This document shows positions 1 to 11,100 of a stretch of 64,000 nucleotides of DNA, piece by piece. This DNA is from Lunularia cruciata (lineage: Eukaryota > Streptophyta > Marchantiopsida > Lunulariales > Lunulariaceae). The stretch is from assembly GCA_948567375.1 (NCBI GenBank), contig OX419760.1, positions 2,356,001-2,420,000 on the forward strand. Reading direction: 5' to 3'. Both the position numbers and the translations under genes were made by a program. Numbering within the stretch: the first letter of the stretch is position 1; each line of letters begins with the position of its first letter. The notes under the pieces are model-generated. The model did not search any database. It was not told where the DNA came from and was given only the letters and a program-made list of their open reading frames with translations.

Positions 1-1303
1 CCCATGATTTCCCCATAGCTGGTCACATGGAGGTGGATAAGACCTTGGGTACACTGCAACGCCAATGGTGGTAGCCCAACATGACACAAGATGTTTGGGA
101 GTTTATTTGATAGTGTGAGAGTTGTCAACGCAACAAGGCCAGTAACCAAAAGCCGAGTGGACTCCTTCAGCCACTTCCTATTCCAACTACTCATTGGGAA
201 CATGTGAGCTTAGATCTCATCACCTCCTTGCCCATGACACAACAAGGTCACACAGTAATTGTGGTGTTTGTGGATAAGCTTAGTAAGCAAATCCATTTGG
301 CACCAATTGTTGATACTGTGGATGCTCCAACCTTTGTGCAACTCTACTTCAATAATGTATTCAAACATCATGGGATGCCATGTGTACTCATCTCCGACCA
401 TGATCCTCGCTCCACCAAAAAGTTTTGGCAAGCACTCTTCTAGATATTTGGCACTAAGCTTGCTTTGTCCATAGCCTATCATCCTCAAATTGATGGAAAA
501 ACTAAACGTGCAATCGTACCTTGGAAGATATGCTTCGTGCTTTTGTCAACATTCACCATACCAATTGAGATGAATGCCTTGCAGCTGCGGAGTTTGCATA
601 CCATAATTCTAAATAGGAAAGCACCGGGTTCTCTCTTTTCTTTCTCACTTTTGTCCAAGATTTGCTTGTCCCAGATTCTCTTCTTGCTCCTCCTTTGTCT
701 CAAGTCCCTCATACTTCAACCTTCTTTACTACCATATCCAAATCTCTCCAACAAGCCAAATCTCACCTCCTTGTTGCTTAGAATTGTCAAAAACAATATG
801 CGGACCACCATCGTCGGGATCTCACCTTTGAAGTTGGTGATAAAGTTATGTTCTCCTCTAGTAATCTACCCCTCCCACTTGATACCCAAGTTTGTAAACT
901 TGCCCCTAATTGGATAGGACCTTTTGATGTCACCCAAATTGTCTCTCTTGTTGCTTGTTGACTTGCCTTGCCTTGTCATATCCCAATCCATCCGGTCTTT
1001 CATGTTTCCAAGTTGAAACCCTTTGTTCCTAACCCCTCTTCTTTCTCCTCTTGAGTCCAACCTCTTCCTCCCCCAATCCCTATCAATGATCATGAAGAGT
1101 ATGAAGTTGATCGTATCCTTGCACGTCGCCACATCCAACAAGGACGCCATCAACATACTGAGTACAAGGTCCTTTGGAAAGGGTATCCCCTTCATGATGA
1201 AACATGGGAATCTCTTTCTCACCTCTAGAATGCACAGACGGCCATCCATGAGTTTGAAGCTTCAATGGTGACAAGGACGTCACAAACTAGCGGTGTGGGG
1301 ATA
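1..1303 (+). pseudogene. Decayed Ty3/gypsy integrase plus chromodomain (3' end of pol)
   Basis: Remnant of a retrotransposon polyprotein. Reading across frames gives a His2Cys2 zinc-binding region (about 10-150, ending in a CESCQRNKA-like motif), then an integrase core (204-443) with SLDLITSLP around the first Asp and the second Asp in LISDHD. The third catalytic position is changed: the usual HPQTDGQTE reads HPQIDGKTK near 480-505. The integrase C-terminal part continues in shifted frames (HPVFHVSKLKP-like near 990-1020). A chromodomain with EYEVDRILARR and KVLWKGYP lies at about 1095-1235. In-frame stops near 80, 110 and 441 and several frameshifts show it is dead. The chromodomain places it among chromoviruses (established knowledge). 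The 5' part lies outside the window. Confidence 0.88.
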
Positions 1304-1394
1304 TGTAACAGTATGGAGTTTAACGATGTAGTTAGTAAGGCTAATGAAGTAGAGAATAAGCCAAATTAGCCTAGAATATTCCAAAAACATCTAG

Positions 1395-1540
1395 GAAACT
1401 TCTTGGGAAACTTCTTGACTAGTTAACTTGTGCTCCAAGCAGGTAGCTTCTAGAAAGAAGCTTCTAGAAGCTTCTAACTAGCTTAGCTTGCACACCAAGT
1501 AGATGGCTTCTAGAAGGAAGCTTCTTGAAAAGCTTCCTAG
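1395..1540 (+). promoter_or_regulatory. Clustered heat-shock elements in the LTR
   Basis: Alternating GAA/TTC pentamers match the heat-shock factor consensus nGAAnnTTCnnGAAn. One run has GAA 1457, TTC 1462, GAA 1467 and TTC 1472 at perfect 5-bp phasing, with further GAA/TTC at 1448 and 1453. A second run has GAA 1517, TTC 1522 and GAA 1527. Two GAAACTTC pairs lie at about 1396-1412. The arrays sit 65-200 bp upstream of the LTR TATA box. Heat responsiveness is inferred from the motif only. Confidence 0.55.
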
Positions 1541-1591
1541 TTAACTTGGCTTGCACTCCAAGAAAGTGACTCAAGGGCCTTGTATGCTACC

Positions 1592-1598
1592 TATAAAT
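1592..1598 (+). promoter_or_regulatory. LTR TATA box
   Basis: TATAAATA within the LTR, just downstream of the GAA/TTC arrays, at a plausible position for the retroelement promoter. Confidence 0.5.
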
Positions 1599-1930
1599 AC
1601 CAAAGCCAAAGTCATGCTAGGAATTTGGAGTTTTTCTCTCATTCAAATATCCCAATTTGAGTTTCCATTCTACTATTTCTATGCTTGGTCTTGGTCTTTT
1701 ACAGAAGCTGCATTAGCTCAAATTTGGTTTAGACCTTGGTGCTGCTACTCAATATGTCTTAAATCGTGGGATAGGTTCATAGAAATACTTAAATATATTT
1801 TAAATTTCTTTAGAGATTATAAAAAAATTGTAATTATTTAGAGATTATGGTTGAACCTCGGTTCATCCTAGAGGAATGTTAGGTATTTTATGATAATTTT
1901 AGTGGAGAGAAAGAACTAATAATTAAACAA

Positions 1931-4139
1931 CACATAAAAAGGGTTTTATTTCCAATTCCAACAATAATCTCATCTGATCTTACAAGTTGAATAATCTCTT
2001 CAGATTTGAACTGATAGTCTACAATGATCTCATTCTAGACTTTAATGATCGTTCTTTCATAGAAGTTCTTTGACGATATTGAGATGTAAAATATCAACCA
2101 CCCTTCCTTAATAAATATAGTATTTGTCACAAGTAAATTGTATTTCCTTGCGTAAGACTTTCAATGGTCTCAACCTACTATATAACAAATTATCATTTCA
2201 TACTTTGAGATGTAAAACTACGAAAAAAATTAGGTTATAAATCCAATAACCATACACTAAATTTTCTTGTCTCATTATCCCTTTTTAAGGGTTTTATCCA
2301 AGAGTATAATTCTCTTTAGATGGGCATCATTGATTAGTATGTGCATACAATCTTTGGATTCTTGGAAACTTCCAAGGATGATTGATTGAACTTTTTACTA
2401 TACCAAATTTTATGTTTTATAGGAGTGTGTTTTTTATTAAAGATGTTATTAAACTTGTAATTGAATGATTAAAGCGGGTTAATCTGGATCCTAAGAATTT
2501 TTTATTTAACAGATAGTGATTCTATCAATTCATTTAGAAAATTTATAGAACTACATCTTCTCTTCATAAAGTCACCTTTGAAGCTTAAACTTTACTATTT
2601 TATATTTCCTGATCTCATTCATAGTTGCAATTTTAGAAAGTCTTAGCGTGCAGTGAAATATATCGAATTTAGCTTCTTCAAAACTTAATTCTTAAACTCG
2701 TGGGTGAATCAGATTTCTTTACCTTTATCATGATGTTAAGTTGTTATACTTTTATGTCATCACTCTTTGTCGAGCATCACACACGCACCCATTAGTTATT
2801 CAACATTTCCTTTCACTTTGGCCCAGTCCTCGCAAAGCACTGCATAGATTCTTGTTTCATAGTGCTTAGTCGACCCCTGATAACTGATAAAGCATAAAAG
2901 CATAAAATCGGGGTAGTAACCAACTATCTAACCACAAATCGATTTACTACACAATATAATGCACTGCCGACTTTCTTGTCGATTAGAGTCGTTAGAGATA
3001 GCAGAAAAGCTGAATTGTCCGCACTTTACACTTTCCGCAACAAAGCACGACGATAGATAAAGATGAACATTCCACATGCCCTTCCGTTATATGCAGTTAT
3101 AAGTGTATGCTCCCACAAGTTCGTCATTCTGAATATGGTACAAGATTTGATGCGAATTTTCTGTTATTGGGATTGCCAACTGGAGAAAGCGACCTGGTCT
3201 ACAAACCTCATGCATTATTATCTCCTCGAGCTCCATCTACTTAACATTTGTGACGTAGAATTGAGCATTTTATATTTCTATTATATCGGCTCTTGCTCCG
3301 ATGCCGTCTACATTATCATGATGATTTATCATCTCTTTATTTGGTATCTTCTCCCATAAAATCTACAGAAGAACAACTACCTAGTGTGATTTTTTTATGC
3401 TCTAATTGTTTGTAGACCATCTGATTAGGATATCTTGGAGCTTGGATTTCTCATATGGACTCTATCGGGGTTTAGCTCAAATTTATCTTGGATATATTGT
3501 GGTTTAGTTCCATTTTATCTTGTATATCTTAGATGCAGTAGGGCAAATGTCTCATGTAGAATCTATTGGGGTTTAGCTCCATTTTATCTCCCTTGCAGGG
3601 CTTGATGGGTCTTTCATCCATCCTTTTCTTCGCGGACGTCCTTTTCTCCCGTAAATCTTGTGATGTAAAATTAAGCAATATACATTTGCAATATTTCGGC
3701 TCTTGCTGATGCAGTCTACACTATCATGATGTTTTATGATTTCTTTCTTTTGTATCTCCTCCGTCCCGTTTCAGGTTGCTGAGCATCAGATTAAATCTCG
3801 GGGTATGAAGGTCTTCTTGTTTCAAGATAAAGGCATATGATCTTCATTAGTATTAGAACAAAAGTTGGAAGAATTAACACTTGCACATTTTTACGAGATG
3901 AAACACCGAACCCCGCGCAAAAAAGTCAGTAATGTGTTGTAACGAGTTTTTATTGCTATAGAGACACTTTTCGCTTTAGGGGAATATTGAAATACCACAT
4001 AGGTGAATTGCGTTTAAAATTGAGCAGCTTGGCGACACTCCATGTAAGAGTCGTAATGAGGGCAATCTAGGAAGTAGTGGAGAATCCCTCAATATATATT
4101 TTGAAAAAGTTAATAATAGCAGATTATTACTTAAATTAG
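1931..4139. other. Intergenic, no recognisable gene
   Basis: AT-rich sequence. The longest open frame (3063-3359, 98 codons) has no family signature and atypical composition. CTCATATGGACTCTATCGGGGTT-like and TAGCTCCATTTTATCTT-like phrases recur between 3450 and 3600, indicating short degenerate local duplication. Nothing else could be assigned. Confidence 0.5.
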
Positions 4140-5162
4140 GAAGAGAAAAACACATTAAAATAGGACTGTTTGTTTGTTACTCCATCCAAAAGGGGTGGAG
4201 AGGTAGATATGAGGAAAAGTGAAGAAATTGACAGGTGTACGTATTTGAGGAGGAGCAGAAAAGGATATTGTTGGGTAATACGAAGAGCGACATGCCGTAC
4301 TTCGGAACTGGAGAAAGGAAGGAGCACACAATATAGGGTCTGTGAGATCTTGACAGTTAAAACGAGACGAGAGCCGGAGGATCATCAAGGAGGTGATCTT
4401 GTCCATCGAGATACAGTCGTAGATGTCGGGTCCATATTGTGTGGGACGGAGAAGATTAAGGCGTTCCTTGTTCATGTGCTGAGGGCATTTCTTCGTCGAA
4501 AGTGGAGGATGCCATGGGACAGACAGACAGACAGACAGATATACACACACATGCGCGTGTGGCGATCCAGGACAAATCTTGACAACTTTGTACACGTAGA
4601 TGTGCTCTACAATGCTGATTGAAAAGAGTCGGATTGGGTTGCCAAATGCTTGAGTCGAGCGATCTAAATTCGAAGGAGCTTGCAGAGAAAATTGGTCGAT
4701 TGGCTGGCTCGGAAGAGGAAAAGAGAGCTGCGTCGTAGCCAGGACTGCGCAATAAGTGTGAAGTGATTTAAGGAATATTTAGTGGTCGATCATTTGGTGG
4801 AAGAAGAATTGGTACGATTGGACTGCATGTTGCGTGAAATTTGGGAAAAGGAAGCATATGTGAAGTTCATTCAGGAATTGACAATGCGGAGCAGGGAGCT
4901 TAGTTGACCAGTGCCGTCTTCTTTCTTTCGCATCGGAGATGATCAATAAATGGGAGTAATTTAACTCAGAGGTTTTACGTTTATTTCTTTGCTTTTGAGC
5001 AGGTGGAGTCGCCGTCTCATTTTAGGAACAGGGCGAATTCGGAGATAGAGAGGGAAGGGTGGAGACGCTGAGGGGATCGGGTGGTTGTCGTGTATAGGTG
5101 TGGATTTACAATGTGAATGTTGAAGGGTAGAATTCGCAAGAATTGCGGTCGAAGATCGGGAG
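4140..5162 (+). promoter_or_regulatory. Upstream region and leader of the spatacsin gene
   Basis: The kilobase before the start codon is more GC-balanced than the DNA to its left. It contains a 150-codon open frame on + (4170-4622) and overlapping minus-strand frames (4155-4595, 4456-4752), none with recognisable domains. I treat them as chance. The transcription start is not identifiable. An in-frame TGA at 5121-5123 precedes the chosen ATG, so the coding region does not extend further upstream without a splice. Confidence 0.4.
4518..4550. repeat. (GACA)n and (AC)n microsatellite
   Basis: About five and a half GACA units (4518-4539) followed by a short AC run (4541-4550). Confidence 0.9.
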
Positions 5163-8127
5163 ATGGTGGAAATGGACAGCGAAAGTGAGGTCGAGAAGGA
5201 CGTGCCAGCAGTACTGCAGCTACATAGTTGGGGAAATTCGATTCTTCCAGTTGCTTCCTTTAGCAAAGCTGCGATTTCTCCGTCTCGGCAGCTTCTTTTG
5301 TTGCAGTCACAGAATCATGATGTTCTGCTTCTTCCGCTTGGAGCGTCCAGTGCGACTCAAAGTATATCATTGCCTTTTACATCCTCCGATTCTCCCAAGC
5401 GACTCCTTTCTTCCTCTTCTCGCAATCCATCTGGCACTCCTGCAACTCCTGCCACTCCCGCCACTCCTATTGCTGCAGCAGGGCTCTCCGGTAGAACCAT
5501 TTCCAGCCCTGCTTTCTTCTCCACACCCTATGCAACACCTTTGGTGGGAGAGTCTCCTCCTGGGAGTCCGCGTTCTGCTGCGTTTGCAAATATATGCCAA
5601 GTGCGAGGAAATCCCCTGTTCGAGTCCCCTACGACTCCATACTTCACCCCATCTTTTAATCCCTTGGCTACACCTCCTTGTAGCAACGCTTCGGCGAAGA
5701 CTTCATCTATACTACCTGCAACGGATCTGGCTGCCTTACCTTACCCTATTATTTGTAATATTGATCACTTTGCATGGGGATGTTGCGCGGATGGTTTTGG
5801 ATCTGAAGGTCCCAGTGGGCCTTTCAAGGAGGTCCTTCTCACAAGTAGTGAAGAGGGGCTGGTTTTTCACTGCTTCCTTCACAAGCACCGTCCAGATTCT
5901 GGTCCTGTAAATCCTGCAAGTTCAAGAAGCGAAGGATCAAATGGAGAAGTAGGTCTGAAATCCAAAGACCGAAGGAGGAGGGAAGGCAAGTGGAGAAATT
6001 GGGGGCAATCAGGACAAGAGAGTCGGATGGAGCTTCGGAGGAGATTGGATGACTCCTCCGAGAGGAAAGAAAATCCTACAGAGGTCAAAGGTATGGATGA
6101 AGAAATGGTAGGGAGTAGATCTGGCGAGCTGAAACTTGAGAGAGGAAAGAGAAAGCAGAGGCCTCTGGTGGAAAGCACTGAGCGAGGAGAAGATGGAGAG
6201 GAGTTTAGTCGTAAGGAAGGCAATCAGAGCTTAGATGAGAAGAAAGAGTTTGTGTCATATCTCGTGGATAAGGAGTTAGACTATAGCGAGGATGGGTATG
6301 AACTGAAATTTGTGGGAGCTCACACATGGCCAGCTTCGGCAGAAGTTGTGTCATTCAGGATTGCTAAGACTTCACCTGCCTATTCGGTTTTGACGTCTCT
6401 TAAAACCCGAGAAGAGTTCAAGAGGAGTGCTGCTTCTTCTGTAACCAGCATTCCCTCAAATAATAGGGAAGACCAAAGTAAGGAATTAGGAATGGATGTC
6501 CCTATCGGCGGGAATTATGACCAACAACTAAAGTCTGATGTTGCGGATATTATCTCAAACCCCTCATGCAATATGCTCGGAATTGTAGCTGGTCAGCCCT
6601 TACGAGCTGGAGAAACAGGAACAAAAGACGAGAAAGCAGCCAATGGCCATGTCGATTCGGGACCTCCAAAGCAGAAAATGCTGAAGTACCACGAAATGAA
6701 GAATCTATCAATCTCTACAGCTGTTGTGCTCGAGTGGGGCATTAAGTGGATGGCTCGTATAGACTTGAACAAGAGGATAGCGAGGGAAGCGTGTGCAATA
6801 CCCTGGACTTCTTTCACATTTTCCATTGACAGACTTCTGGGATTGAAGGAAGATGGTGAAGTATTTGTGTGGAGTGCCTTAAGTGGAAGTTTGGTCTCGT
6901 ACATCGATGTGGTGCATCACTGCGGACTAAGGCCTCTTAGCGCTCTAATCCACACAGGAGAAACCCTGAAGGCGAAATTAGAGCGAGACGAGCACGATAT
7001 TGTTCCCACTAGTAAAGACAGCGAAAGTGGGAAAACTGGGCGAGGAATAGAAATTGCACAACTTGGAGCAGGTGAAGTTTCCGAAGTAGATAGTGCAGGG
7101 GTTACAATTCGATCGACTCGTCGCTTTACGAATATTTCAGTGACTCCCAACTGTTTGTTACTCGCTATCTCTGACGATAAAGGCCTGCTCTTCCTTGTAT
7201 CGACCGATAGTTACTTCAGCGAGCACTTTCCTGGACTAGAGGATCCTTCTCTTACACAGGAGGGTTATGATTCTCAAGACCTGAGAGTCATGTCCTATTG
7301 GCATGTAGGTGGTTCGGACATAGGGTCTAATTTATCCTCAAGGCAAATACCAGATCGACAATGGCTGAATCCAGCGAAAACAGAGAAAGATGGTACTGTC
7401 CTTGGTAGAGGAAGTGGCACTCAGCAAGCTTTGAGCAGTGGAGAGCAGGTTGCTGGGAAAACTAGACCTGGACTATTGAAAAGTAAAACGGAATTCGGAG
7501 CTATATCCAAGGCTACTCGAAGCGCTAGTGGATTCAGCCCTAGGGTGCAGCTCTCACGTGAAGGAGCCAGGAATATTGGTGTGCCCGCAGTCACGAGGCC
7601 TGTTAGAAGAGTTTTTCTGCCTTGCGAACGTTCCGAATCACCTGTGGCAGTTGCCTTGAATTCATATGGCGTCACAGCCTTAGTACGCCCTGTAGAGAGA
7701 AATGGGGGAGATTTTACAATAACTCAACGAGTGCTGCGCATTACCGGGCGAGCTCTTGATGAAAGGGATCTTTACGATAAAATGAAAATGAAACCTGAAA
7801 GGAGGGTAGAAACGAGGAACAGTTATGTTGGAGATACGCTTGCCTTTTGCTCCCAGGGATGTTTATATCTAGTGACCGCAACATCTCTCCATGTCGTACT
7901 TCCCCCATTGGCAGTTTCATGGTCTCAGACTGTTCCCTCGACACCTGAATCTCAAGAACAGGCAAGTCCTTCCATAACTGACTCTGAAACTCGCTCCGGG
8001 TGGGAGAAACTGAAGATGGGACTGAAAGGAAAAGGGACAGTTATTCAACGCTGGCAGAGCGAAGTTCTAGATCGGGCGCTTGTATGGGATGGCCTAGAGG
8101 AAGCCGAACTGCTGTGCTTGGAAAACG
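5163..8127 (+). CDS. SPG11: Spatacsin exon 1 (residues 1-988)
   Basis: Large first coding exon. ATG 5163 is the first Met after the in-frame TGA at 5121; a second Met follows three codons later. The exon holds the predicted N-terminal region, with low-complexity Thr-Pro/Ala stretches (about residues 85-100) and a charged Arg/Lys/Glu-rich insert (about 255-360) that looks lineage-specific. It ends in LCLEN plus one base before the donor GTTAGT. Reading through gives a stop five bases later. Confidence 0.93.
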
Positions 8128-11100
8128 GTTAGTCCACGACCTTACACTGGTAAAACCCACCAAGGAAGATAATCAGTAGGTGTGAAATTCGGTCGGAGTT
8201 GGTAATCCTTTTGTTCGAATTAATACGTCTCTTCCATCTTCGTGGTTCCTAGTTGGCTTTCTCAGTTGGAGAGAATTATAAAGCACATGGTGTGACAGGT
8301 TGGAGTTTGCGGTTGTTACGATTGCGAAGACTGCAGCTTGCGCTTGACTTCGTGAGGGCAGAAGAGATAGAGCAGTAAGTACTATATGAACTTCCTTCTT
8401 TTTGGTTATGTGTTACATGGATGTTTCACGGAGCCCGCATCGTCTGGGTTGGGAACTTGAGAAATCAAAACGTTTGTGATTTGTGGAGAGTGTTAACGGG
8501 GTTTGTATATAGCCAAGTACGTAATGATTATTGCACTACTTTATCGCTCAACAGCTAACCCCTTGTTTCAGAAGCCAGGGATCCTTCAAAGCCTAAGCTT
8601 ATCTGCGATTTTCGTCTGTAGAGCTTTGGAGGCCCTTGTGCATGTCGGAGCTGCAGAGTCAGGTGTTTTATATGTACTGTTTGCTGCATTGGAACTTATG
8701 CTTAATCACCATGGCTCAGATAATGAGCTTGCTCAGGCATCCAGGTGTTTATCCCTCACCTTCCGGAACTCCCTGCTTTGTGCTGTTCAAAAATTTCGGA
8801 TGGAAATTCCAGGAAAGTCAACATAAGACAGTGAACCAGTATGCAGTATATTGCACTCTCTTGGACGTAAGAATTTGGTCCTTCCCGCAGGTTGCTTTCT
8901 CTGGCGGCCTCTTTTACCACAAAATTGGTTCGTCAACATGGAATGAAGGGTTGGTACCGTGGTCGAGAGCAACGTCAGACGTCCCTCGACTCCAGTCAGT
9001 TTTCCCCACCATCTGTCTTCGAGCCAAGCAAGTATAGAACCACCATTGGACTGGTTGAATTGGCACGTTTTCTTGAAGTTATACGGAGCCTGCAAGATCG
9101 TTTAGAAGCGAAAAGGAGAGGCCCAAATCGCAGGAAGGTATGTTCCCAGAAGAGTCAGTCAAAGTCAGTGTCAGTCCAGTCAGACGGGGGTATGGACCTG
9201 GGTTGTTTACAACGGGTTCTGTAGTCCATCACACAAAGTGCTCTCGACCTCAGTGTTCACTGTTTTAGGACTTATACGTTCACAGAGCATCCTGCGATAT
9301 ACACTTCCAGTCCTGTCAGGCTTCGTTCCAACACAGCCATGACTCCATCCACTCCTCTCCCACTTCGCTTCACTCCACCCATCCTCAACCAAAGCTGTGT
9401 CTTTTCCACCTTGCCCGCTGTTTCTCTGTTTGATGGTCCTCCTCTGCTTTCAATTATAGATGTTTAATCTGTTGTGTCTTGTTTCTTCTTTCATGATGTA
9501 TACTAGTTCTCTGCAGGTACTACTTATGAAATGTATCAATTATGTCGTTACTTTCGCTTATTTTCTTAACGTTAGATTGACTTACATTCCACTGGTTCAA
9601 TTCTTTTCTATTTGCATGCGATCATGCATGGATTTCATATGCTCGTTCTCGGTTCCATTCTTAGTGGGTTCTGGATACCCTGTTCTTTGAACGTTCCTAG
9701 AACGGCTTCTGCTCTCATCTACCTATACCTCGTTCTTTGAACGACTTCTGCTCCGTTTCTCAAATATGTTCTTGACCTCATGAGCTTTCGAACAAAGACT
9801 CGGTACGAGGGCTACTGGTGTTTGCCCAGCTACTTCGGCACTGCGTTAGGCACTGCATTAGGCACTGCGTTAGGCCGTTAGTGCTTTCGTGCAGGCTTAC
9901 TATGACCGCCTATCTGCTTCCTTCGTTGTTCAGTGTTTTAGGACTCCTGCCGTCCGTAGAGCATGGTGCGATATACACTACCCACTTTGCCTTGGCACTC
10001 TCTAAGCACCCGAGGCAATCCTTCACTTGGAAACCCTCTCCCCTCCCCTCCCCTCTGCTTTCTGCTCGTTTGGGTCATTGTTTGTTCCTCCCTTGGTAGT
10101 TCCACCTTTGGTGCCTGTTCGTTCTGCCTTACTCTCGGCTCTCATGCTCTTAGTTTGGCACTCAACCAACTTTGCTCATTCCTTCGTTTTCCTAATCACT
10201 CCTCTTGGGTTCTTCATGGTTCGCTCTCTGGTCTAGTCCTATTACCTTATTCTTGATTTTGCTCCATAAGTAAAATTTGCTAGGTTTTGCTTGCTGGCAA
10301 TAGTAATCGATGTTGTCCTTGCAGGCATTTTCAAGGTATGTCTCGAATCCCTCACACTCTCCTGCCTTCAATTTTATTTTCTTCCTCTGCTTGCTGACTA
10401 TTTCGTTTTTGGCTACATTCTGTGTTTTTCCTATTTCTGCTCTTTGGGGGAACTTAAGCTCCACTTGTTCCTGTCTGTTGCCTTACGCTGGCTGTTTATT
10501 ATTTTGAGTGGCACTGTTGGAAGCAACCGAGTTTGCCTTGGCACTCATGAGTTTCCGAGCAGAAACGCGGTACGAGGCATACTGACACTGGCTCAGCTAC
10601 TTCGACACTGCGTGAGGCACTGATGAAGTCGCATGTGTTTTTTTTCGTTGATGCTTACTATGGTCGCCTTCTGCTTCCCTCAGCTGTTTAGTTTCTCAGG
10701 ACTCAGGCATCCATAGCACTTGCGGCAATATACGCTACCCAGTCCTTTGACACCTTGCTCGTCTTTCCTCATTCTCAGAACGACTGCATACTTCCAGTGC
10801 TCTGACCCTTACACCTTCCACGATTTTCGTTTCCTGACTCTCAGATCTTCCTTGACTTGCAATTTCCAGACTTCTACTTGTCTCTCGATTCCTGTTTATC
10901 ATGTGTTTATCTTTCTAATTTGGCTCGTTTTGTTACCATTTCTTCCTGTCGTATTTATTTCTCTACTCATGTGGGTGTTCTGTCTCCGCTTCTTAGACAC
11001 AAGCATCTCAGATATGCGTGTTGCTATTAAATCGTTCTTCCCATCCTTCGTGTTTTCTATGCGTTCGCCCCTTTTTCCTCTTACTAAATTGTTCCCTAGT

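Larger units (their letters stand above)
1304..1930 (+). mobile_element. 3' LTR of the adjacent Ty3/gypsy element (right end approximate)
   Basis: Directly after the chromodomain is a purine-rich stretch (GTGTGGGGATA, 1293-1303), the expected polypurine tract, followed by TGTAACAG at 1304, an LTR-like 5' end. The segment has tandem imperfect repeats of about 63 bp (from about 1418) built of GCTTCTAGAAG modules, then a TATA box. The right end is uncertain: the composition changes around 1930, but no second LTR or target duplication is visible in the window. Confidence 0.6.

Noticed and set aside
4170-4622. 150-codon open frame upstream of the gene, and opposing minus-strand frames
   Set aside because: No recognisable domain, it spans a GACA microsatellite, and both strands are equally open, as expected by chance.
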